DNA of 64,000 nt from Zingiber officinale (taxonomy: Eukaryota; Streptophyta; Magnoliopsida; Zingiberales; Zingiberaceae). Positions within the stretch are counted from its first letter, which is position 1. Each line of letters opens with the position of its first letter. Location: the NCBI RefSeq assembly GCF_018446385.1, contig NC_056003.1, positions 21,945,198 through 22,009,197 on the forward strand, in the 5' to 3' direction. Shown here in pieces: positions 55,055 through 64,000 of this stretch. Made by a program: the position numbers and the translations under genes. The notes beneath the pieces are model-generated. The model made no database searches, was not told where the DNA came from, and saw nothing but the letters and a program-made list of their open reading frames with translations.

Positions 55055-55066
55055 GCTCTGATACCA
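55055..55066 (-). other. Element D primer-binding site (initiator tRNA-Met)
   Basis: Minus TGGTATCAGAGC, two bases inside the LTR end. Confidence 0.95.
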
Positions 55067-55068
55067 CT

Positions 55069-56822
55069 TGTTAGGATCCTTCGTACGGCTAGAGAGGGGG
55101 GTGTGAATAGCCAACCCCAAATCGCTCGCGTTTCTTCCTACACTTCGTTAGCGCAGCGGAAAAATAAACTAGAAACGAAAGGAAGAATATCAAACCTTAA
55201 CACAGCGATGTACGAGGTTCGGAGATGATACTCCTACTCCTCGGCGTGTCCGTAAGGTGGACGAGCCCTGTCAATCCATCGGTGGATGAATCCCCGGAAA
55301 CCCGGCTAAAATATACTCCTTCTGGGTGGAGAAACCTCGCCACAAAATCTTGCAACAGCAAGCAAAGAGTACACGAGATACAACAAGAAATACAAGACAA
55401 TATGAATACAACAACACTAGCTTGCCTTCTCGTTGTCGACTGAAGTCCCAGATGAAGCAACAACTTCACGGGTGAAGCAGCAGCTACTCGGATCCAATCG
55501 TGGAATGAAGCTCACGCGAAGCTTGCGAAGAAGAGCTCAACAAAGCTCAAGCACCGGAACAGCAGCTCTGTCGCAGAGAAGTAGTGGAAGAAGAAGATGC
55601 GGCAGGCTAGAATATTCTAAAATATGATGTAGGCTGGACATGCTTTGTTGTTAGTGACATAAACTTTCAAAAGAGTACAGCAAGACATGTATGGGTCTCG
55701 CTATAGTTCGATCGGTCGTGGACCGATCGAGGATGCCTGATCGGTCCATGGGTACAACTCCTAATTCGGTGCTCACTCGACACATTCCTAGATCAGAGCT
55801 CTGATCGGTCCGCAGACCGATCAGTAGCACACTGATCGGTTACTGATCGGTCACCAGACCGATCAGATAACTAGTGACTTGGTTTTTGCCCAAGCCAAGT
55901 CCCAAGCCTTCCAAACCAACATTCGGTCAACCTCGACCTGTTGGTACTTCATTCCTAGCATCTGGTCACTCCCTTGACCTGCTAGAATTCCCACCAAGTG
56001 TCCGGTCAATTCCTTTGACCCACTTGGACTTTCCTCTTCGTGCCAAGTATCCGGTCACTCCTATGACCTACTTGGACTTCCCATCACCAGATGTCCGATC
56101 ACCCTTGATCCATCTGGATTTTTCCCTTGCCCGGCTTCACTCACCAGGACTTTCCATACTGCCTAACATCCCAGTTAGGACTTTCTCACTGCCTGGCTTC
56201 ACTCACCAGGACTTTCCAACTGCCTAACATCCCAGTTAGGACTTTCTCACTGCCTGGCTTCACTCACCAGGACTTTCCAACTGCCTAACATCCCAGTTAG
56301 GACTTTCTCACTGCCTGGCTTCACTCACCAGGACTTTCCACACTGCCTAACATCCCTAAACCCTAAACCCTAAAGCTCCCTGCTTGGACTTCTCCGTGCC
56401 AAGTCTCCATACTTGGACTTTTCCAGTGCCAAGTCTCCATACTTGGACTTTTCCCGTGCCAAGTCTCCATACTTGGACTTTTCCCGTGCCAAGTCTCCAT
56501 ACTTGGACTTTTCCAGTGCCAAGTCTCCATGCTTGGACTTTTCGCGTGCCAAGCTCCCTGCTTGGACTTTTCCCGAATCAGGTCAACCAGGTCAACCTTG
56601 ACCTAAGGTTGCACCTACAATCTCCCAAACACCTATTCTTGTCAAACATCAAGAATAGAACTCTCTTACGAGTGTCAAACATCAACATGCAACTCAACTA
56701 GGTCAACCTCGACCTAAGGTTGCACCGACAATCTTCCTAAGTCAAACATCAAAATACAACTCGAGTCAAGTCACCTCGAGTCGGGTCAACCAGGTCAACC
56801 TTGACCTAAGGTTGCACCAACA
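55069..56822 (-). repeat. Element D 5' LTR, promoter region replaced
   Basis: 1754 bp. It matches the 3' LTR except that 55597-55710 is unrelated sequence standing where the 3' LTR has its TATA box and first palindromes (50317-50398). Only about four palindromes remain (55709-55868), and a telomere-like insert replaces part of the minisatellite border at 56353-56373. Confidence 0.93.
56353..56373. repeat. Short interstitial telomeric repeat (CCCTAAA)3
   Basis: About 20 bases of the plant telomere repeat where the 3' LTR has a GTTAGGACTTTCCCTCGTGC segment (51134 onward). Confidence 0.9.
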
Positions 56823-56827
56823 ACTTA

Positions 56828-57900
56828 GGCTCATATCTGATCATTGGAAATAGAGGTAATAGTCCGCTATTCCTTTGAGATATCTGAATATCCTCTTCAT
56901 CGTTTTCCAGTGTCTCAATCCTGGGTTTGATTGGAAACGACTAACTAAGCCAATAACATAGCTTATATTAGGATGAGCACACAACATAGTGTACATTAAA
57001 CTACCAATAGCACTAGCATATGGTTTTTTTCTTCATTTCGGTTATTTCCTCAGGAGTTTTGGAATACATACTTTTGCTCAAAATAGTACCTCTCGCTATA
57101 GACGTCTGTTCAATATTGTAATCTGACATATTGAAGTGTTGTAGCATCTTAGTGATATAAGCTTCTTGAGACAAACCTAAAAGCCTTTTTGATCGATCTC
57201 TAATGATCTTCACTCCTAAGATGTACTCTGCTTCTCCCATATCTATTATGTCAAATTGCGATGAAAGCTAACATTTGACTTCTATCACCCACTTTATATC
57301 ACTTCCAGCTATTAACATATCATCAACATATAATGATAAAATGACAAACTTTTCTTTTTTCCTTTCTAAGGTAAACATAATGATCCTCATTGATCATTTT
57401 GAAACTATAAGACAAAATGACTTCACTAAATTTTATGTTTCATTGTCTTGACGCTTGCTTTAGTCCATATATAGACTTACCAAGTCTACATACTCTATTC
57501 TCTTGGTCTTCAGCAACATAACATTCTGATTGTACCATATAGATTTTTTCGTCAAGATTACCATTAAGGAAAGCCATTTTTTACATCCATCTGATGTAAT
57601 TCCATGTCAAATTGTGCTACTATAGCTAGGATGACACGTATTGACATAAACTTCACAACTGGGGAGAATGTCTCTTCAAAGTCAATACCCTCCATTTGGG
57701 TATATCCTTTTGTAACTAATCGAGCTTTGTATCGATTAATCGATCCATTTTCTTTCCTCTTTATTTTGAGAATCCACTTATTCTCAATAGCTCTTCGGCC
57801 TGGAGGAAGATCGACTAAATCCCAAACTTAATTTTTTCTCATTAACTCCATTGTAATTTTCTATTTTTCTCTTACTGAGCTTCTCAAAGCCTCCTCAACT
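56828..57900 (-). pseudogene. Copia C reverse transcriptase and RNase H N-terminus
   Basis: Minus-strand copia RT, decayed. In order from 57900 downward: an upstream NKWIL-like block, VKTAFLNG-like text near 57580, LGKSIYGLKQASRQ near 57460, a YVDDMLIAGS-like active site near 57320, then MGEAEYILGVKIIRDRSKRL, YITKMLQHFNM (57240-57110), SAIGSLMYTMLCAHPNI (57025-56960) and RYLKGIADYYLYFQ (56895-56850). Stops and small indels interrupt it at about ten points. The frame passes into the RNase H piece at 49774 once element D is discounted. Confidence 0.9.
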
Positions 57901-58140
57901 ATTCGAGGTTCCTCATCATCAACTGGAGAATCATCAATGCCTCATTCTCAATATCAAACATTCTCCAAGGAATAATCTGACGACTACTTCTTCGTAGGTT
58001 AAACTGTTGAGAAACTGACTCATTCAGTAACAAATTACTCCCACTAGGTTGACTAAATCAGGCATCTCCTGATTTGTTGATAAAGGAATATTATCCTCCT
58101 CCTCTATCTCATATAGAGGAATTGTCTTATCAACTTCACC
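57901..58140 (-). other. Copia C integrase-RT linker
   Basis: Variable low-conservation linker with several stops. Confidence 0.6.
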
Positions 58141-58920
58141 TCATGTTGGAAACTCAATTTCAAGAAAAGTAGCATCTCTTGACTCTATTTCAGATATGGT
58201 TCCATCTTGTCGCTCACCAATAAAAACATAATCCTTAGAAGTCTCAAAATACCTTATAAAGATACACTTCTTATTTCTGAGTCCTAATTTTCCATATTCA
58301 TGAGTCTTATCATGAACGTAGGCAACTGACCCCCAAGGTCTCAGATTACTCAAATCTGGCTTTCTACCTGCCCAACGTTCATGTGGGGTAGATGGAACTG
58401 ACTTTGAAGACATTTTGTTAAGTATATAGGTCACAACTAATAATGCATCTTCCCAATAGGAGATTGGCAAATTAGCCTGCGTCATTATAGACCTAACCAT
58501 TTCAAGAAGAGTCATATTTCTTCTTTCAGCAACCCTATTTTGCTGTGGAGTTCCAGGGATAGCTAGCTGTCTAATAATCTCTTTCTCATTATATATTGTC
58601 TTGAACTGATCAGACAAATATTCACCTCCACGGTCAGTGCGCAAGGTTTTAACCTTACGTTCCAATTGATTCTCAATTTCATTCAAGTAACGAATAAAGT
58701 AATCTAATGCTTCAAATTTGTGAAAAATCAAATACACATAACCAAAACGTGTGAAGTCATCAATAAATGTAATGAAATAAGAACTCCCATTTCTAGCCTT
58801 CATATTCATTGTACCACAAATATCCGAATGAATTAATTGTAATGGCGATTCAATCCTAATAGCCTTACCAAATGGTTTCCTAGTCGTCTTTTCAGCAAGA
58901 CAATGCTCACATATAGACAA
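58141..58920 (-). pseudogene. Copia C integrase core
   Basis: Enzyme that inserts element cDNA into nuclear DNA. A 259-residue open stretch covers the whole rve domain with the catalytic triad D33 (LIHSDICG), D96 (RTDRGGEY) and E132 (NRVAERRN), spacing D-62-D-35-E as expected. The C-terminal copia signature RPWGSVAYVH and KCIFIRYFE follows. The usual Gly in QQNGVAERRN is Arg. It is only a segment of the polyprotein; stops in neighbouring domains make the element dead. Confidence 0.9.
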
Positions 58921-59620
58921 GTTAATCTTAGCATGAGTGCCTAAAATGCCCTCCTTAGCTAATCTATTTATTCGTTCTTGTCCTATATATCATAATCTAG
59001 CATGCTAAATTTTATCATTAACATCAACATTACTAGTAAGAGCAATGTTTAAAAAATAACTATCATTATTATTTGGTTCTACATCAAGAACCATAAAATC
59101 ATTTGTTACATAACCGTGTCCAATTAACACAGAGTTAATTTGAAGTTCCACACAATGACTATAAAAATTTACATAATAACCTAAATCAAGAAGACAAATG
59201 ACGGAAACCAGATTCCGTCGAATCTCAGGAGCATACAGGACATTATGTAGAAACAGGATACACCCACCACGTAGGTTGAGCTTGCAAGTGTCAATTCATT
59301 TGACTTCAATTCTTGCATTATTTCCTATATATATCTATTTGTTGCCAGCTGGCATCCGACGATACTCCACATATGTAGCTCGATCACGTGCTACGTGATT
59401 CGTTGCTCCTAAATCTATAATCCACAAAGGATATGAATCAGCTAACAACACTGTACCTGCAACATGATGCTCATGGAAAGAAGATAGAGATGGATCTACC
59501 TTTTTAGGCTCAGTACAATCCCGAGCAAAATGACCCTTCTTGCCACAGTTGAAGCAAGTCAACTTGCTCCTAGGTTTTTGTCCATATCTCTTTCCTTTCT
59601 TCTTGATTTGGTTTTAACAG
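58921..59620 (-). pseudogene. Copia C nucleocapsid knuckle, protease and pre-integrase
   Basis: From 59562 downward: zinc knuckle CFNCGKKGHFARDC, protease active site WIIDLGATNHVARD (DLGA in place of DSGA), then VLYAPEIRRNLVSV (59240), a decayed middle, and the pre-integrase RINRLAKEGILG / CEHCLAEKTTRKPFGK. In-frame stops near 59335 and 59005 break it. The 66-residue plus frame at 59198-59398 is a shadow. Confidence 0.88.
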
Positions 59621-60000
59621 CAACAACACTAGCCTCCTTTCTTTTCTTAAACCATCTTTTCTTATTCTTGGAATTAGAACCTTCAGTTACAAAAGCTTAA
59701 CTAGAAATCCTTATGGATTCAATCCTCTCTGCCTCAAGTTCAACATGGCGTGAGACATCGGTGAAAATCTTGATACTCTCATTGTGGGTCAGATTCTGTT
59801 TTATCGTTTCCTAAGAATTAGAAAGGGAACGAATAACTGCTTGAACCTGTTGTTTATTAGTCAATGCATGACCAACAGTCTTAAGCTCTCGAATCATGTT
59901 ACCCATCTCCCTGAGATGTTGGGCCATGGTAACATTCGAGCATTTTTTATAGCTATCAAACTTAATTGTTAGCTGACGGAGCTTACTGTGCCTAAGTGTA
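59621..60000 (-). pseudogene. Copia C Gag C-terminal part
   Basis: Minus text with the UBN2 end LRQLTIKFDSYKKCSNVTMA, MGNMIRELKTVGHALTNKQQ, ETIKQNLTHNESIKIF and a Lys/Arg-rich run KNKKRWFKKRKE before the knuckle. Stops near 59813 and 59700. The N-terminal part of gag is missing upstream of 60000. Confidence 0.8.
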
Positions 60001-60819
60001 TACCATTACTTGATACTTAGTCCATTAAATAGGATTGTGCCCCTTCAGTTGGAGAAGATCACACGCTCCTAAATAATTTCCTATAACCATCCATAAAGGA
60101 AGTTTGATCTAGCGATCTGCAAACAAATTCATCCGATGTGGAGGAAGACACTTAGAGCCAACGCGTAAGTTTGTTTGCATCGCTTACAAACCAGTAATGG
60201 AGACCGTGGAATTTATTTACTAATCCCTCTCCCACTTAGTTTTTTAAGATGAGGATTTTATCATGCATATACACATCACAGCAAATAAAAGCAATAAATA
60301 TGGAAAAATAATTTTCTAACTATTATGGTCTCTTCCATCACTGTCCTCCATATGCTGTCAACCCTAACTGCTGCCATCTTTAGCCATCACAATCGGGTCT
60401 AATCGTCGCATCTATCTTGCTTCTTATTCTGCTGCGTCTCTGGTCCTCAAATAGTACCACGCCTCGCAATGATACGATCCGCGATAAAAATAAAATTTTA
60501 CATTTATCGATCCTATATTCCATGAAGGAATGTACATGTAATCTAGATTGAACAAAAAGTAAAATCCTAAAAGTAATACAGCTCCTGCTGTATTTAATAC
60601 ATACAATCATGCACACACATAAAATGTCCTTGACATGTTCGAGGGTCCAATCACACACAAACACATTAGGGTTATAATAGTTGGATCTAGGATGCTTGCA
60701 ACCACAGAGTTAATCTATTTGCACATCCTACTATTATCATGCCTAAAATATGTATGACATGTGCATAATTAAACTGAAAAACCAAACACACAGAGGCAAT
60801 ATCCTAGCCTTTCCTACTG
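60001..60819 (-). other. Leader or rearranged 5' region of copia C
   Basis: No protein. A purine tract (minus AAGTGGGAGAGGG) at about 60227-60239 hints that a 3' end of another element was joined here. Frames at 60380-60664 have no features. Confidence 0.45.
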
Positions 60820-61988
60820 GTTCCCCTGTACAAAAATTTTGTACAAGTCCCGAACCTTTCCTAACAACCTATTGTGTTCTTTAGAAATTAAATTTGGAAT
60901 CGCAAACAGAACTTAACATTATTGATTCCAAATTCAACTTATCTGTTCTTAGAGGTTTAGGCTTGGATCACAAATGATGCTTAACATTATTGATCCAAAT
61001 CCACTCATGTTACAAAGTTAATTAAATATTTATTTCAAAGATCGGCTTCCAGGTTAAACATGGCGAGGCACTAGGCCTTCTTGGGTATGGGATCATCCAC
61101 CACTTTCTAGACAAAGCCTTTCACAAAATTCAATATTTAATCTCCTTACAGTAACCCTAGGTTTAATCACCAAGAACAATCGAATCACAAGATCAAAAAA
61201 ATAAAAGAAATACAAAATTGAAACATAAAATCGATTGCCTAGAATCGTTAGCCTCTTGTATTTGGTAATTCAAAATCCGTACAAAGAAAACTAGTATGAT
61301 GCGGAATAAGATAACTAGTTATACCTTTCTTTGTTAACAAAAACCTCTTGATCTTCTATTGTATTCCTCTCCTTTTCTTGGACGTCATGTGGGCGACGAT
61401 CTACCAAGAAGAAATCCACCAAAGCCTTCTTCTCTTCCTCCAAGCTCCGACCACCAAAGGGATCTAGACAAGAGGGACTCTTTTCTCTTCTTCTTCTCCT
61501 CCTAGTAACCGGCCACCAAAACTCCTACTAGACTTGATGTCGTCGGCCACAATGTGGAAAACAAAAGGAGAAGAGAGAAAGGAAGAGGGTCGGCCACCAA
61601 AGGAAAAGAGAGAGTAACAATAGAATAGAAGTTGTGTTCCATGAAGGCATCCTTTACCAATCTTTTTTAATCCTTGGTGAATCCAAAAAAAGAAAAGTTT
61701 TATAACAAAAAATAAAACTTCCTTTTCTATTCATGACATGGTCGGCCACCTCTTACAAACCAAACAAGGAAAGATTTTAAACAAAAATTAAAATCTCTTT
61801 TTTAAAATATCCCTTTTGTGGTTAGCTATAAAAGGAATGTTTTATAAATTAAAATCTCTCTCTTTTAAATCCTTTTATGGATATTTATAAAAGATAAGAT
61901 TAAAAATAAAATTCCTTTTATATCATGGTTACAAAAAAGAAAGTTTTTTAAAAATTAAAATCTTTCTTTTAACATTATAGATATCTAC
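60820..61988 (-). repeat. Copia LTR (family TGTTGGAGTGTATAC), truncated in U3
   Basis: The minus strand parallels the end of the solo LTR at 43888-46276: a TGTACAAAAATTTTGTACA palindrome near 60832, the GGCGAGGCAC block near 61060, and GTGGGCGACGATCTACC (61388), then A/T-rich U3. The Tat LTR cuts it at 61989. Confidence 0.75.
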
Positions 61989-63176
61989 TGATGCGGATGT
62001 GGTTTATGGCACAAGAGAGATTAGAGAAGATGGGAAGGGCATTTTCGTCTTATGGCAGGAGAAGGGTTTGAGTGCTTATAATGCATTGTTCATTGATCGG
62101 AGAGAAGAGGGGGATGGTTCTGCCGCCGCCGTAGAGAGGAAGGAGGTGGAGCATTCCTCTCTCGCCGCCACTTTTGCGAGGTCGCCGGCAAAGCATCTTT
62201 CCCATTCCTTCTCCTCTTCACTGCACCTCCTCCAGCCCTCTCGCCGGCCGTCGCTGCCAAAGGACCGGACCGCCGCCTCTACTTCTCCTTCTCTGGCCAC
62301 AGCCAACACGAGCAGAGAGGAGGAAGCTCTCCTTTTCCTCGCACAGCCACAGGGGTCGACCCGTAGCTCGCAGCGCCTGCCGCCGCACATTCCAGCACTC
62401 ACCGCAGCTCACAGCGCCTTCCGCCGCTCCCTCCGGCCCTCACAGCAATCCACAGCGACTGCCGCCGCTCCCTCCGGCGCTTGCCACAGCTCGCAGCGCC
62501 TGCCGCCGCACCTTTTAGCACCCACCGCAGCTCGCAGCGCCTGCCGCCGCTCCTTCCGGCACCCACCGCAGCCTATAGTGGCTGCAAGTGCCGCTGCCGA
62601 CGCTTCCAGACAGCCTCCTCCGGTGCCCTTCGGGCAACTGCTGTTCGAGTGCCCAGGTATCGTACTATTTGTCCATTCCGGCCTGCGAGCCGATATGGTG
62701 TCCGACCTTCGTGCCGCTGTTGCATGTCGGCCTACGAGCCGAGGTTGTAGTCAGGTCGTCCGTTACCTTGCGGATCCGTATCGCGTCCAGCTTCTAGCCA
62801 CCGGGGCCAGCTACTCATCTGGCAGGCATCTACCTACTCCTCACGACCGCGGCGACTCGATCAGCGCCTCGACCAGCTCATCCATCCATCCGAGGGTGCC
62901 CCCCCCGGGGCCAGGGTACGTCACCGTATTCATTTTGTACTTATTTTATTGTCTTGTTATTATGTGGATGCTTATATATTCGTGGGACCCACCTCGAGCA
63001 TCGAGGTACCAGAGATCGGGGCAACCCGGTCGCTGGCTGTAGGGATTGCTGACCAGAGGACTTAAGGCGACTTGGTCAACGCAGAAGACAATTCGCCACC
63101 AGGTCATGGGGATGCGGTCAACCTTCCAGACACGTCATTCCGGCAGGTTCGTCTTCTCAGCTTCCCGACGGGATCA
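61989..63176 (+). repeat. 5' LTR of the Tat-type element
   Basis: 1188 bp, TGATGCGGAT...CGGGATCA, comparable in both ends to the solo LTR 27361-28160. The stretch 62110-62930 is unusually G+C-rich with imperfect CAGCTCGCAGCGCCTGCCGCCGC-like repeats (marker: AGCGCCTGCCGCCGC at about 62373, 62498, 62537). A 347-residue frame (61999-63042) spans most of the LTR but shows Ala/Ser/Pro-Arg repetition and no domain. Confidence 0.75.
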
Positions 63177-63179
63177 AAT

Positions 63180-63197
63180 TGACGCCGTCTGTGGGAA
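63180..63197 (+). other. Primer-binding site of the Tat-type element
   Basis: TGACGCCGTCTGTGGGAA, three bases inside the LTR end; the usual form starts TGGCGCC, so one base has changed. I do not assign the tRNA. Confidence 0.75.
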
Positions 63198-63403
63198 CAC
63201 ACCTGGTCTGGAACGTGGAGATGGACGACGACGAAACTTTCTGTCATCCTCATGACCTCGATAGATTCTGAAAAATATATCATATTCTCCTTACTACACG
63301 GATATTCGGGAGTCGAGGAACTGAGTCAGATCCTCAACTGGTCGGCAGGTCAGTTTTTCCGTTATATTCTTTCGGTTATTTGATCTATCAATGTTCCTCG
63401 ATC

Positions 63404-63712
63404 GAGGAACCCTGAGCCGATCGGCCGGGCGTATATTATCCTAGCCACAGGCTCGATGCTGAGAACCCCGAGCCGATCGGCCGGGCGTATATTATCCGAG
63501 CCATGGGCTCGAGGCCGAAGACCCCGTGCCGATCGGCCGGGCGTATATTATCCGAGCCACGGGCTCGAGGCCGAAGACCCCGTGCCGATCGGCCGGGCGT
63601 ATATTATCCGAGCCACAGGCTCGATGCCAAAGACCCCGTGCCGATCGACCGGGCGTATATTATTCGAGCCACGAGCTCGAGGCCGGAGACCCCGTGTCGA
63701 TCGGCCGGGTTT
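63404..63712. repeat. 56-bp tandem array (5.5 units)
   Basis: The marker G(C/T)CGATCG(G/A)CCGGGCGTATA starts at 63416, 63472, 63528, 63584, 63640 and 63696, exactly 56 bases apart. Each unit contains the palindrome GCCGATCGGC and a CGAGCC...GGCTCG inverted repeat. The open frames on plus are a product of the repeat. Confidence 0.95.
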
Positions 63713-63736
63713 GAGTTATATTTGAAGATCGTCGAG

Positions 63737-63930
63737 CGGCGACGTTAAACCCTCGCGTCATCGGTGACCTTAAACCCTCGCGTCATTGGCGGTCGAGCAG
63801 CGACCTTAAACCCTCGCGTCATCGGCGGTCGAGCAGCGACCTTAAACCCTCGCGTCATCGGCGGTCGAGCGACGACCTTAAACCTCGCGTCATCGGCGGT
63901 CGAGCGGCGGCCATAAACCCGTGTCTTCAC
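63737..63930. repeat. 36-bp tandem array (4-5 units)
   Basis: The marker TTAAACCCTCGCGTCAT lies at 63745, 63770, 63806, 63842 and 63878 (the first gap is shortened to 25). Units end GGCGGTCGAGC(A/G)GCGACC. Confidence 0.92.
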
Positions 63931-64000
63931 CGACCAGTTTATCAGAGCATCAGATATTCTATCTCCCCCATCCGGGGTCGAGCAGTCACCACGAGCATCT

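Larger units (their letters stand above)
49775..56822 (-). mobile_element. Element D: gag-only copia retrotransposon with rearranged 5' LTR
   Basis: 7048-bp insertion with perfect target duplications ACTTA (49770-49774 and 56823-56827), inside copia C RNase H. Minus orientation: 5' LTR 56822-55069, primer site 55066-55055, gag 55007-53526, long noncoding region, polypurine tract 51609-51596, 3' LTR 51595-49775. No protease, integrase or RT is present in the 3.5-kb interior. Larger LTRs and a different Gag show it is a separate family from E1/E2, yet it is pol-less in the same way. Confidence 0.95.
61989..64000 (+). mobile_element. Tat-type Ty3/gypsy element, 5' end (LTR, PBS, tandem arrays)
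   Basis: 5' LTR 61989-63176, primer site 63180-63197, then tandem arrays at 63404-63712 and 63737-63930; gag and pol lie beyond the right edge. The LTR terminus GGGATCA and a primer site of CGCCGTCTGTGGGAA type are familiar from plant Tat/Retand elements. Confidence 0.8.

Noticed and set aside
56353-56373. Telomere repeats as evidence of a chromosome end or ancient fusion
   Set aside because: Only three units, embedded in an LTR; better explained as repair filler.
60820-61988. Assigning this LTR as the 5' LTR of copia C
   Set aside because: Its sequence does not match the LTR start at 47848, and no primer site links it to the gag remnant.
63404-63930. Regular repeats resembling a CRISPR array
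   Set aside because: Units are contiguous tandem copies without unique spacers, in a plant retrotransposon.

Overview
The window is nuclear DNA of a flowering plant, most likely a monocot. The single-exon ERF gene is strongly G+C-biased, as monocot genes often are, and everything else is dense nested plant LTR retrotransposons. A Zingiberales (ginger-like) source is my guess from the feel of the LTR families; the sequence alone does not prove it. Only two convincing host genes are present: an AP2/ERF transcription factor (23316-24026, minus) and a four-exon Aux/IAA repressor (31987-33158, minus). Almost all the rest is transposon-derived.

Layout. 1-3837: 5' end of a minus-strand Ty3/gypsy element (LTR, tRNA-Asp primer site, gag, start of pol) inserted in a copia reverse transcriptase remnant (3838-4801). 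4803-7250: AT-rich simple repeat and a gypsy 3' LTR that interrupts the gag of copia 'B' (LTR 7947-9159). 9165-20348: copia 'A' (minus), split by two related gag-only copia elements, E1 (9494-13709, target duplication CTTTT/CTTTC) and E2 (15947-20119, duplication GGCAC). 20349-24300: LTR debris, a foldback element and the ERF gene. 24418-28275: three tandem copies of a ~640-bp unit, the second and third each carrying a different solo LTR. 28600-31110: a SINE and a Harbinger-type MITE. 31987-33210: the Aux/IAA gene. 35950-38522: decayed LTR and gag pieces. 39264-43363: a dead PIF/Harbinger element with both ORFs, hit by a solo LTR. 43364-47464: a copia LTR containing a solo LTR of its own family. 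47465-60000: copia 'C' (minus; gag, PR, INT, RT and RH all recognisable), split inside RNase H by gag-only element D (49775-56822, duplication ACTTA) and carrying a SINE in its 3' region. 60820-61988: another LTR remnant. 61989-64000: 5' LTR, primer site and tandem arrays of a Tat-type gypsy element that runs off the window.

The most interesting signal is structural. Several unrelated LTR families carry arrays of short perfect palindromes just upstream of the TATA box, each family with its own core (ACACGGCCGTGT, GGGCGCCC, GAAGGCGCCTTC, CAGTCGACTG, GATCGGTC/GACCGATC). In some LTRs the TATA box itself sits in the loop of a perfect inverted repeat. In element D successive U3 units differ in sequence yet stay self-complementary on both arms, which is covariation expected of a structure under selection. 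A second theme is three pol-less, gag-carrying copia elements; the shared structure of E1 and E2, with different target duplications, shows that the pol-less form itself transposes.
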